From Ceratopteris richardii (taxonomy: Eukaryota; Streptophyta; Polypodiopsida; Polypodiales; Pteridaceae), in contig CM035408.1 of NCBI GenBank assembly GCA_020310875.1, forward strand, positions 142,612,407-142,676,406: a stretch of 64,000 bases of DNA. The letters run 5' to 3'. The position numbers and the translations under genes are program-made. Below the pieces are notes generated by a model. The model was not told where the DNA came from. It worked only from the letters and a program-made list of their open reading frames with translations, and did no database searches. The stretch's first letter is position 1. The number at the start of each line of letters is the position of its first letter. Positions 10,263 through 22,336 of the stretch are shown here, piece after piece.

Positions 10263-10651
10263 TGCACATAAGAGCGACTGTAAGGATGAATGTATAATCA
10301 CATTGCTATGTATGTGAGTGAGTGCACAAGCCTCACCATCCGAAACCTTTTACCTTGTTCTTTACACCATATTTGTTTTTCTATGCATTCTAAAAATATG
10401 CATACCATAGGGCCCATTACATGGCCGTGCATAAGGCACTTTGTTTTAAAACCCGTGCACATAAAAAATTTTATGAAGTTGATTTTTATTTTGAAAGCAG
10501 AAATCAGGTTATTGATGGTTGGTGCATCCAGAAGGACGCACATGTTTGGTGGGGGGGTGAGTTTGAAAATAGTTCAAGAAATATTTTTCGAAAGAATTTG
10601 ATACTGCTTTCCTATTGAACTGCAGGTTGGCCCATCGAGGGCAATGTGCAG

Positions 10652-10667
10652 GTTTGGTGGGGGCAGA
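10652..10667 (+). promoter_or_regulatory. Polypurine tract of inner element
   Basis: GTTTGGTGGGGGCAGA immediately precedes the LTR start TGTCGGAAGGATTTCC at 10668. The identical arrangement occurs on the minus strand of the Gypsy element at 55706-55722. Confidence 0.85.
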
Positions 10668-11795
10668 TGTCGGAAGGATTTCCTCACTCGAATTGTCATA
10701 TGGAAAAATAAAAATAATTTGCTTTAGAGCCAGTTAAATGATATCTCTCTCATATTTTTTATAATGCATTGGTTTAAAATGACTAATGTTTTTCTTTTGA
10801 GTACCTGCAGATAACAAAAACAAGAAGAGCTGAATTAAGAGAAGACCTCATCTCTATTAGTTAAAGACATATTTGTGTATGTATGTAGATGCAAGAGAAT
10901 AGGTAAGAATGTATGATAATGTTTGTTAATTCTAATGTTTATATTTATGCATATGAACTTTCATGTTGTTGAGAATATATCTTAGCTTTAAAGTTAAATT
11001 CATTTATGTGAATGTATTCCTTAAGAAAAGGTCTAGCACCCTACATTATAAGTGGTTTAAATCCTATATGTTTACTTATTTAAAAAACTCAAGAAAACCC
11101 TAATATGAAGAATAAGATTAAGTGCTTGTTTATATGTAACTGTAGGAACTCTTCATGTATGTAATATAAGACTTTAACCCTAAGTGTATGCCTATTAAAG
11201 TTTATGAATAAGAAAGAGAATGTGATCATCCATGCCTCTATAACTATATGAATGGGTATAGAATGTTTTAACTTTTATAGTATCAATATATAAATATTAG
11301 ATATGTACATTTCTATAATGTTAGATGTTATGCTATAATATGAATATATGTATTATAAGTTTAAAAGTATAAATGATTAAACTTTAATAACTAGATAAGT
11401 ATATGTGAATATTTCTATATAATTATATACGTATTTTAATTATAGAAAATTGTTTAATTAATAAATGAATTAAATTGATATTTATAGTAATGCTATATTA
11501 TATATATTAGTTTCACTATATATTTTAGGATATATATAATGTTATATTCATTAGTTTATAGAGTTACATAGTTAAGTCATGTTATATTTATTTAATATTA
11601 AACAAAACAAATGCACTCGTTATTATGCATGAACGTGGCTATTAAACTATGAGTATATGTGGAATGCATGATAAGTAACTAATTGTGTGCATGGCAAGTT
11701 GAGTGGTGCGCATACTAATCTGAAGCCTATAAAACAGAACTATTACTCAATGAGAAACCTAATGATCTTCGCTGCAGGTACGGCGAATTCTACAC

Positions 11796-12983
<1,188 letters not shown>

Positions 12984-14214
12984 GTCGCGCTTTCTTATTA
13001 TCTGTGATCTTTAGTGTACAAAAAAAAAGTAATTTTATTCGCTACAGGGGTATTTCTCACTATGTATGGAAATTTCTAATGCTTCACATTTTTTTTATCG
13101 AAGAATGCCCGTAGAATCTAGATGTCATGTGTGCGTGCGGTTCTGCCTGTGCGTTTTTGTGTGTTTTTGTGCAAGCTTTCTCTCAAAGTACGATACACAT
13201 TTATCCACACATGAGCACATAAATTTTGATGGATTGCATATTTGATTGAAGAACTAGGGTACGCGTATGCATGCGTGCGGTTGTATTTTGAGCATTTATG
13301 TATGTGGTTTTGTATTCCCTCTTATGAGTTACACGTATGTACGTATTAATACACATATCTCAATTCAAAACTATGTATTATGTGAATATTCATGCGTTGT
13401 GATCACGTAATACATGTATCATGAATACATTCAACAAGCCTTTTACTTTTGTATCATTACTGCATGTTGGGAGTGTGGCTCTAGCGCAGGACCTCTATTG
13501 CTTGAGATTAGAGTGCAACTCCGTAGGCAGGCTCATAAAAATGTACTTTTGGAAGCACTTATTTTTCACATGATGTCGGAAGTTGATATTTTAAGCGGCA
13601 GAAATTGTAGGCTCGAATTATATAGTAGAGCTATTTATCACTATGTTACTCGCAGACGCGCGCGTACACACATCACACGTACACACAGAGAGAGAGCACA
13701 AATATAAAGTAGAGCTTGTATTGATCTGTTACGGAGAAGTATTGAGGGATTGAAGAGGATTTGTTGGTTTGGACTGTTATATCAAGAGTAATTTAGAGCC
13801 TGAGAAGAGAAAGTCATGTTGGCATGTTTACAGAGAGAGCATTTCCTCCTGTCCGGATTCCCGAGTCAAGTTATCTTGTGCATGTACACATAGAGGCACC
13901 CACAATTAGGGCACTACAGTGCCTTCCAAGCTTCCTGAAGACCTGGAGAGTGAGAGACAGGCAAAACAGGGGGGAGAGTTAGCACTCACTACTCGTGCAA
14001 CCATCATCTCTGTATATTTGTGCACCTGAGGTATATAGCAACGTTCCAAGAACTTTTTGGGTTTCTACTTATCATTCTCAGCACACTTCCAAAGAAAGCA
14101 GAATTATGGAAATTGACTTCTGATAGCTCTATTCATGTAGTTGATTTCAAGTGTTTATGGATCCGACAAATGTTTATTTTTGTTGCAAAAAGAGTGAGAG
14201 AGTGATTGCATATG

Positions 14215-14945
14215 TGTGCGTAAGTGTGAGCATATATGAGTATGCATGAATGTATGTATGCATGAATATGTGTGAGCATGAGCATGCATGTATATTAATA
14301 TGCATGTTAATATGTATGCATATGAAGAATGATTTTCATAAATGTAGGAGTGTATGCATGAGTGCATATGAAGTGTGATGCATTTTATGCATGTTTAGAA
14401 ATGATAAGCATGAGTGATGAATATGCTATGTATGTCTATTTGAGTAAGAGTGCATGTGTATGCATGTGCATGTTAAGATAGAGTTAGCATGTAGTACATG
14501 TACATATAGAAGGTATAAGATAATACATGTGCATATTAGAGATAATTCATATGCATATGCATATGAAGATAGGATATGCATGAGAACTAAAACAACTATG
14601 CATGTGAAATGATGCATATATCCATGTGTATTGAATGTACGTATGAAAATGTATGTATAAATGCATGAGAATAAGTGTATACATATTAGATGATAGTGCA
14701 TGTTTATGAATGCATGTTAGTATGCATGTTTATGCATGCTAGTAAATGCATATATATACTAATGCATGTTAATACATAAATATATTATGCATGTTAAATA
14801 CGAATTAGTGAATGCATAATTGATATAAGATTGTATGCATGTTGATATGCTTGTATGAATGATAGATATTGAATTGTTATATGATGCATGTTTGCGTGTA
14901 AACAAATGTGTGTTTGCATAGGTGTCTTCAAATGCATGAAAGTTA
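14215..14945 (+). repeat. TGCATG-dense LTR field
   Basis: I count about 21 TGCATG words in roughly 720 bp, spaced irregularly among ATGTAT-like words. TGCATG/CATGCA is the core of the plant RY (Sph) element bound by B3-domain regulators; that is known for the motif and not shown for this sequence. The same field appears in both palindrome arms. Confidence 0.75.
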
Positions 14946-15345
14946 GGAAGTTAAAAGTCTATGTATACATGAGTTAGTATAGGTTTAAGTTATGTATTGA
15001 ATGTTAAATTAATGAGTGTTTTATTTTTACTAAAAGCATACTTATGGCTCCTAATGATCTTCGCTGCAGATCATTGAAGAGATTTCAAAAGGAGATTACG
15101 AGAACACAAACATACAAAATTTTCAGGATCACAAAATTACAATATTTAAAGATTGTTTATTAAGTTGTATAGGATTATCTATAAAGAGAATTGTATTAGC
15201 TTTTGTATAGGCTTAAATCCTAAAGATTTCTAGCACTTCCACTTTTCGATACAATTAAGATTTGTATAGGCTTAAATAGATTGATTTTGAAATTCTTCAT
15301 ATTGTTTCTCTGAAAATTAATTGAGATCTTTACTTTTTTATTTCA

Positions 15346-15768
15346 TATGAGATAGGATCTACAAGTAGTTCTAAACTAGTATCTACAAACGATTCTGATA
15401 TTAAGAATCAAGAATTAGAAAACTTAATAATAGGAACATTGCTTCCGTCTTCAATTGATAGTTCAAATAATAACGAAAATATAGAAGTTGAAATTATTAA
15501 AGATAAAGTAGTTAACGAAACTTTACACACGTTAGATTACGATTGTCTTCTTTCTAGAATTTTACCTTTAATTACCATAGTTTTGCCAGAACCGGAGGAC
15601 AAGAAAGACTTATTCCCACCTAATTTAGTTAGAAAACCTAACTCAAATCAAATTGAAAACGAAGAAGTTGACTTTGTTAAAGATAAAATTACAAACGAGA
15701 ACTTAGTTTTGTCTTATCAATTAGAAGCTATAGAAAATTATAGGAACGCTCGTCCTTACGGTCCTTAG
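15346..15768 (+). pseudogene. LTR ORF copy 3, start lost
   Basis: Same frame as the 142-codon Gypsy LTR ORF, open to the stop at 15766-15768, with the same 7-bp deletion at the start (ATG-AGA-TAG) as in the palindrome copies. It carries Cys for Arg in the Leu-Asp-Tyr-Asp-Arg segment. The shared deletion groups the three copies at 1907, 6462 and 15346 as one sublineage. Confidence 0.7.
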
Positions 15769-15814
15769 TCTAAATAATTAGTTCTTAATTTACACTCCCA
15801 TTTATTAGAAACAT

Positions 15815-17062
15815 GAGCTTTTCAAGGTATAAGAAATACTATATAAGGAGAGTATTGGCCTCATTATATTCATCCTTCACCTAGTATTCAACACAAGCTT
15901 GGAGCTTGGACCTCAGTAGAGGTGGTGTTTCTTCTAGCACATGGGGCAACCATGGTGCTAACTTGAAGCATGTTGAGGAGTAGCTATGGAGTTCTTCTTA
16001 ATGATTCTTCTTGGAGAAGATGAAGGGTGTGCTCACACTATAGCACATGGAGAGGAGGTTATCTCTTGTTCATGGCAAGAAGACTTGGTCATTAGCAGCT
16101 TGATGGTGAGGATCGGCCATCTACATGATGTATTTGAAGATTGTCTTCTACAAGAAGATATCAGGTTGAAGATTGTCTTCTACAAGAAGATGTCGGGCTA
16201 CTTCAAAAACATTGGATGGGGCCATCTACATGGTGTATTTGAAGATCATCTTCTACAAGAAGATGTCAGGTTGAAGATTATCTTCTACAAGAAGATATCG
16301 GGATACTTCAAAGACATTGGATGGTGGTTAACATAAGATTCACATCTTATGTTAAGTATTCAGGTACATATTCTCTTTATGCACACAGGTACTACTTGAA
16401 TTTTATGGAGGCAGTAGCGTTCATATCAAGAGGAGTCCTATTCAGCATAGGTACAAGAGAAACAGTACGTATATGCTTTATGCATATTTTGATGAGGTGT
16501 TTGAGAAGGTGTGTTCACATGAGTTTGAGGATTTCTAGCAGCAAACTTGTTAGCATTCTATGCTACTTTATAAGTATGTGATCTTTTCACACGTATCTGA
16601 CTTAAGGTCTTCCATAGCCTAAGTTCAGATGAGGGTTTGTTGACTATCAGTTTCACACTGATCCTTCCTCTTTTAGTCACTCATATTCACTCTTCTATAA
16701 CCTATAAGGTCACACATCTCATATATATTCAGATTACTGCCCATACATCTGAATATGTTTGTTACATTGTACATTCACTCATTCATCTATTTCTCATCAT
16801 ATAGAGTGGTTGAGAGTTTTGCTCCCACATTGTACATTGAACATTGGTATATATGATACTATGAGTAAGCGATGGCTTACGTAACACCTTACACATGTCG
16901 TCTATTCTTTCTCTATCTTTGTCTCATCATCTGTATGATTAAGTTGTGGTATGTTCATGCTTTGTCAATATGGAAGATTGCTTGAATTAATGTTGTACAT
17001 GATTGGAACTATGGAACCATGGACGTGTGACATGAGCCTAAGGGCCTATCTCACTTCCAACA
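15815..17062 (+). repeat. Outer element 5' LTR, second part
   Basis: Matches 20519-21742 of the 3' LTR. It begins in gagcttttcaagg after a shared 'cat' at the junction. A TATA-like actatataagg lies at about 15839-15850. It ends CTTCCAACA at 17062. Two insertions relative to the 3' LTR (13 bp near 16000 and 12 bp near 16500) plus two 1-2 bp changes account exactly for the 24-bp length difference once the missing 176 bp are allowed for. Confidence 0.9.
16107..16325 (+). repeat. Tandem duplication inside outer LTR
   Basis: A unit of about 112 bp starting gccatctacatg is repeated nearly twice and itself contains internal copies of ttctacaagaagat. The same structure occurs at about 20805-21015 in the 3' LTR. 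The open frames over it (116 and 117 codons) repeat a Glu-Asp/Leu-Leu-Gln-Glu-Asp theme but start with no supporting context and match no family I know. Confidence 0.7.
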
Positions 17063-17064
17063 TT

Positions 17065-17077
17065 TGGTATCAGAGCA
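17065..17077 (+). promoter_or_regulatory. Primer-binding site, initiator tRNA-Met
   Basis: TGGTATCAGAGCA two bases after the LTR end CCAACA. It is the standard PBS of plant copia-type elements. Confidence 0.9.
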
Positions 17078-20000
17078 CTAAGGTTTTGGTTACAGAACTT
17101 TAGATCTTTGGCATCAATGCATTAAGGCTCATTCATATCTCAGGTTCCCAAAATTCCAGATTTACAACATATGATTTGAAAGCATTTTCTAACATTTGTC
17201 ATTTGACATACACACTTAATCTAGATGAGTAGAGATTTGAGAATTAGACAATTCAGTTACATGTGTATTCATCAGTGTGGAGTATGAAGTTGAGGATCTG
17301 TTAGCAGCCGAATATTTTTGGAAGAGTATGCAAATACTTTACAAAAGTATTGTTTGAAGACCCAGACTTGATGAAGAGAAGACTACTTCAAATTCAAGGA
17401 AGAACAATGGTTTAGAGAAGATGAAGGAATCAGATCAACATCAAATCACAGGTATCAATTTTTACTATCAGATTATCATTTACAGGTCGTGTCTTAGAAG
17501 AGCAGTTATGAAGAGATTTGAAGAAATTCAAGGAGTGCTTTTATACACTTTCATCTTTTGAAAGTTAAAGGCTACATCAAAACAAGTATCTAGAGGTTTT
17601 TCTAGAGAGTTTTGAGAGATCTCTTTCATGGCAAGAAAGTTCATCTAAGAAGACAAATGTGAAGATGAGATGAGTTTTTTTCAGCCAATTTTGTGTTATA
17701 AGTTGGTTGGATTTCAAGGTACAAATGTATCTAGAGAAGGTAACTCTAGAAGGGTAATTCATCATTCAGACAAAAGATTGGTGAATTTAGTCTATCAGAC
17801 ATTTGGAGCAGAATTTTGACTTAGAGATATGAGGAGATGATAAAACATGATTCTATATTCACTTCCATTTATATACCATGTTTGTTTTATATCTTACTGT
17901 TAGCATTAGAGGAAGAGAAAAGTTCAGTTGAAGAAGTCAAGAGTGTTTGCTACTTCAAGATGAAGAGAACAAAAGGTATGGAAGAGAAGTTTGAAAATGT
18001 TGACATCATCAGGTGGAAGAAAGATGCAGAAGAAGAAAGTCCATCATTTCCAAAAGAAAAGTAAGGCTTCCTTTTCTCATATATTTTCCATATACTTTTC
18101 CTATTTTATCCTCTACATCCAAAGACAAGTCTACGAGAACATCTTGTTTAAAGAAGAAGCAGTTTCTTGTTTTGCATTACACTTGGTCATGATTTAGTAG
18201 ATTATGGTGAAGCTTTTAAAGCGGGCATCTTATATGTTCCCTCAAAGAATTCTTGGACTGTCAATACAGAGCTACTTGGTATATGACAAGTTGCAGAGAA
18301 GTATATTTCTTCTTTATCTTACTCTTGAGGTAAAAAGAGTTTTTTGTAGCAGATGTTGAAGAATTGGGTTGAGGTTTTATGTTTCGAAAAGGTTACCTCA
18401 TATTCAGTATTTTTAGAAAACTTTAGAAAACTTAGTCTTGTTGATGTACCAGTCAATTGAAGAATCTACTTTCTATGATTGTCTAGACTTTTGGATACAT
18501 GTTTGTATTAAAAAAGGTGTTCCATCATATCCTATCACTTGATTGTGAAGTGGAGTTAGCCAAAAGAAAGTCAAGCAGGTACTGTCACATTTCACCCATG
18601 TAAAATATGAAAGTTATGAAGTATCAACTTGCAACTTTTGGAGTTCTCAAGGTGAGAAGTTTGTCCACTTATGTTTCAAGTAGGAACTGCAGATTCCTTG
18701 AAGGATTTGTTTGAAGAAAAGTTTTACAACTTTATGTGAAGCATGGACACTTGGAGACATTCAGGTAGCAAGTCAAACATTCAATTATGAAGGTTTGATG
18801 AGAGCAGATTCTACACAGGAGAGATCATTGATCTTGAATAGATCTTGTATGATCTTGAGTATTTATGATTCAGTTGTCTATCCTTTGTTTGTGAAGATTC
18901 TTAGCATTGGAGAAAGTAAGTTAAAGATTTAGATTCTATCACATTTGTGTTGCAGAGAGAAGAAGATACTTGTTATGTTACAGAAGGTTATGAATCCTAT
19001 AAAGCTTTCAGCAAGGTTTTGTTATGTTAGGATCAGCTAACCTTATTCTACAATATGGAAAGCTGAAGAGTAACAATGGAAGCTATTGGCAACTACGCAG
19101 TGCTAATAAAAAGGGTTCAAAGATTTTGTTTCAGATACAGGTATTGATCACTGAACATCAGATTTATTGAAAGAAGGAAGACGTTCCAGATTTCATAAAT
19201 TCTGATATATTTGAAGAATACTGGATACTAGTGTTAAGTCATCCAGGGGGGTGATGAAACATGAAGACTTATTTTCAACCATATGTAAAAGAATGCACAG
19301 TCATACCTACAGGTATTCCTATTTCAGGTATTCCTATACTTCCTTTGTCAGGTTCTCTTTATGTTCCAGCTTTGAAAAAAGAAGGAAGAAGAAGAATGTT
19401 TGGAGAAAGTTCCTGTTAGGATGTTCCTGTTCAGGAGAAGGTTCCAGAGTTCTATTGAAGAGAAGCTTGATATTTCAGAAAGGTATATTTCAGAAGTGCG
19501 CACATATATGTTTATACCAAGTTCTGAAGGAAAGAGGTATGAAGGATTTAAAGGATGAAGACATGATGACATCATAGATTTTTGACTCATATTTCAGTTG
19601 ATTTCAGTTGATTTCAATTGAGTTGAGTTGATTTGACTTGAGTACAGTCAAAGATGAACCAGCAGTGTTCATAATACACTAAGTTGTGAGTTTTCAGTCA
19701 CAGGTTCCAGGATTTAGTTCTTGATTTTGTTTAGTGTATTTACATGATGCAGCAGAAGTACTTTGAGAAATATTTTTTGGAAGGTAAAATGCAAATATAT
19801 GGATCCTAGTGAATGTTTTCAGGTTTTTGAAGACAGGAGATAGCAGGTTCAAAGACAGTTCATGCTACATTTGTTGTCAAGCAGTGATTGCTTGATGAGT
19901 ACACTATTGGATATCTAGTTTGCATATTTTCTCAAGTAATATGGTTCATATTCAACAAGTTCAAGTTTGTTGAAGAAAGTCAAATTTAGGTTTGACGAAG

Positions 20001-20127
20001 ACTTTTGAAGAACAAGTTTTGAAGTGCTGGAGTACAATCTTGAATCTTGTGACAGTCTATTTGAAGCTTGTAATAATTTGCAGCTTATGAAGTTTGCAGA
20101 TTCAGTTCAGGTTGTACCAATATGACA
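17078..20127 (+). other. Outer element interior, non-coding
   Basis: About 3 kb with only short open frames (75 codons or fewer, apart from one of about 108 codons at 19251-19577). None shows gag, zinc-knuckle, protease, integrase or RT motifs. A small direct repeat of ttgatttcagttgattt type sits at about 19596-19645. I see no gene here. It resembles the interior of a large non-coding LTR derivative. Confidence 0.65.
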
Positions 20128-20140
20128 TTGCATGGGGGAT

Positions 20141-21742
20141 TGTTGGGAAACAATGCCAATTGGTCAATACTTGCTCAATGTTTCATTGGTCAACACTTGC
20201 AATAGCATGTGTAAGTTTTGATTTGGAGTCCTTCTACAAATCACACGGGCGGGTACAGGATGTATAGCACTTCTATTCACTTCTTGTACAAGCATAAAGG
20301 ATTGGTGCATTGGTTAAGTAATTGTCCTCTTATCCCACCCGCCCGGGTTCAAATCTCGGCTACAACAGCGCGCGATAGCGTTTTCCTTCATCATGATTTT
20401 TACAAAGCTAAAAACAGCAAATGTACACGCGATATCAATCGGATAGCGAAGACTGACGGATTTTTTGTGCTTGAGTTTTCCGCGTAGCGATCATGTGCTT
20501 TTGGGATGCTTTATTCATGAGCTTTTCAAGGTATAAGAATACTATATAAGGAGAGTATTGGCCTCATTATATTCATCCTTCACCTAGTATTCAACACAAG
20601 CTTGGAGCTTGGACCTCAGTAGAGGTGGTGTTTCTTCTAGCACATGGGGCAGCCATGGTGCTAACTTGAAGCATGTTGAGGAGCAGCTATGGAGTTCTTC
20701 TTGGAGAAGATGAAGGGTGTGCTCACACTCTAGCACATGGAGAGGAGGTTATCTCTTGTTCATGGCAAGAAGACTTGGTCATTAGCAGCTTGATGGTGAG
20801 GATCGACCATCTACATGATGTATTTGAAGATTGTCTTCTACAGGAAGATATCAGGTTGAAGATTGTCTTCTACAAGAAGATGTCGGGCTACTTCAAAAAC
20901 ATTGGATGGGGCCATCTACATGGTGTATTTGAAGATCATCTTCTACAAGAAGATGTCAGGTTGAAGATTATCTTCTACAAGAAGATATCGGGCTACTTCA
21001 AAGACATTGGATGGTGGTTAACATAAGATTCACATCTTATGTTAAGTATTCAGGTACATATTCTCTTTATGCACACAAGTACTACTTGAATTTTATGGAG
21101 GCAGTATCGTTCATATCAGGAGGAGTCCTATTCAGCATAGGTACAAGAGAAACAGTACATATATGCTTTATGCATATTTTGATGAGGTGTGTTCACATGA
21201 GTTTGAGGATTTCTAGCAGCAAACTTGTTAGCATTCTATGCTACTTTATAAGTATGTGATCTTTTCACACACGTATGTGACTTAAGGTCTTCCATAGCCT
21301 AAGTTCAGATGAGGGTTTGTTGACTATCAGTTTCACACTGATCCTTCCTCTTTCAGTCACTCATATTCACTCTTCTATAACCTATAAGGTCACACATCTC
21401 ATATATATTCAGATTACTGCCCATACATCTGAATATGTTTGTTACATTGTACATTCACTCATTCATCTATTTCTCATCACATAGAGTGGTTGAGAGTTTT
21501 GCTTCCACATTGTACATTGAACATTGGTATATATGATACTATGAGTAAGCGATGGCTTACATAACACCTTACACATGTCGTCTATTCTTTCTCTATCTTT
21601 GTCTCATCATCTGTATGATTAAGTTGTGGTATGTTCATGCTTTGTCAATATGGAAGATTGCTGGAATTGATGTTGTACATGATTGGAACTATGGAACCAT
21701 GGACCTGTGACATGAGCCTAAGGGCCTACCTCACTTCCAAAA
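20141..21742 (+). repeat. Outer element 3' LTR (1602 bp)
   Basis: Preceded by the purine tract gcatgggggat. It begins TGTTGGGAAACAATGCC and ends CTTCCAAAA, where the 5' LTR has CTTCCAACA, so the terminal CA dinucleotide is mutated to AA. GCTGA follows at 21743-21747. This is the complete LTR copy and shows what the 5' LTR lost. Confidence 0.9.
20303..20356 (+). promoter_or_regulatory. tRNA-like Pol III boxes inside the LTR
   Basis: TGGTGCATTGG (20303-20313) fits the A-box pattern TRGYNNANNGG. GGTTCAAATCT (20346-20356) fits the B-box pattern GGTTCRANNCY exactly. Their start-to-start spacing of 43 bp is that of a tRNA. No cloverleaf with a clear anticodon stem is obvious, so this looks like a tRNA-derived (SINE-head-like) sequence. 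In the 5' LTR the B box is deleted and the A box is altered. Confidence 0.5.
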
Positions 21743-21747
21743 GCTGA
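21743..21747. repeat. Target-site duplication GCTGA (right copy)
   Basis: Pairs with 886-890. The following aatctacc continues the interrupted copia-1 LTR. Confidence 0.9.
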
Positions 21748-22306
21748 ATCTACCATGCTTTAAATCATGAGAAATGGTCAATTATACATAGAGAACACGC
21801 TCTAACAAGATCACTATTCTGTTGGAGTTGTGACAGAGAAGTGAGATGAGAATTGAATGATCATATATGTATTAAAACATGTACAAATACAATTTCATTG
21901 GCAATCATAAATTGCTCAATGTGTGATAGGTGAGTGAGCTATGAGGTGAGCTCCCACTTCACTAAGATTGTACATCAAACTGATCTCTCAAAGTCGAGAT
22001 AGACGTGGATAATTTAGATCCTTTTTTTATAGTTATTGTTGGAGCCAAATGATTTGAATTCAAATTCAAACCTCTACCTAAAAGTGAATGCTAACATATA
22101 GAATAGATTCTCTCTTGGTTCAACTACCAAATGATACATGATTTTGTGCTTCCTAACTCCTCATGGGTATATCCCACTTTTACAAAAGTAAATGTGAAGT
22201 GAATTTACAAGAGGTTGAAGATATGAAGCCTTCCAAGGGTTATGCCAATAAGTCAAGCATAAGTGAGATGATCAAGTATGTCGGCTTGGGCTTAATTGCA
22301 CCAACA
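21743..22306 (-). repeat. copia-1 3' LTR, main fragment
   Basis: Matches 27043-27438 in the other LTR and continues to the LTR start. On the minus strand it begins TGTTGGTGCAATTAAGCC at 22306, preceded by the polypurine tract CTTGAGGGAGAGT. Confidence 0.87.
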
Positions 22307-22336
22307 ACTCTCCCTCAAGCCTAACATGCTTGGTCT

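Larger units (their letters stand above)
7710..10561. repeat. 2.85-kb palindrome with mirrored minisatellites (palindrome 2)
   Basis: Starts exactly where palindrome 1 ends. Left arm 7710-8918 pairs with right arm 9011-10561 across a 92-bp loop. Both outer ends are polypurine-tract-like (CTCACCCCCACC at left, GGTGGGGGGGTGAG at right). The arms differ by minisatellite copy number and by a 432-bp stretch (9831-10262) present only on the right. Confidence 0.9.
7072..10667 (+). other. Inner element internal region (non-coding)
   Basis: Runs from the LTR end at 7071 to the second LTR start at 10668. It holds an extended PBS, a purine/pyrimidine-run segment, palindrome 2 and a polypurine tract, but no gag, protease, RT or integrase motif. 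Bases 10562-10650 match, in reverse complement, the region next to the Gypsy polypurine tract (55724-55830). It therefore appears to be a non-autonomous derivative or relative of that Gypsy family. Confidence 0.8.

Noticed and set aside
9842-10618. Small frames in the right arm of palindrome 2 as genes
   Set aside because: All short, overlapping on both strands, and without any recognisable motif.
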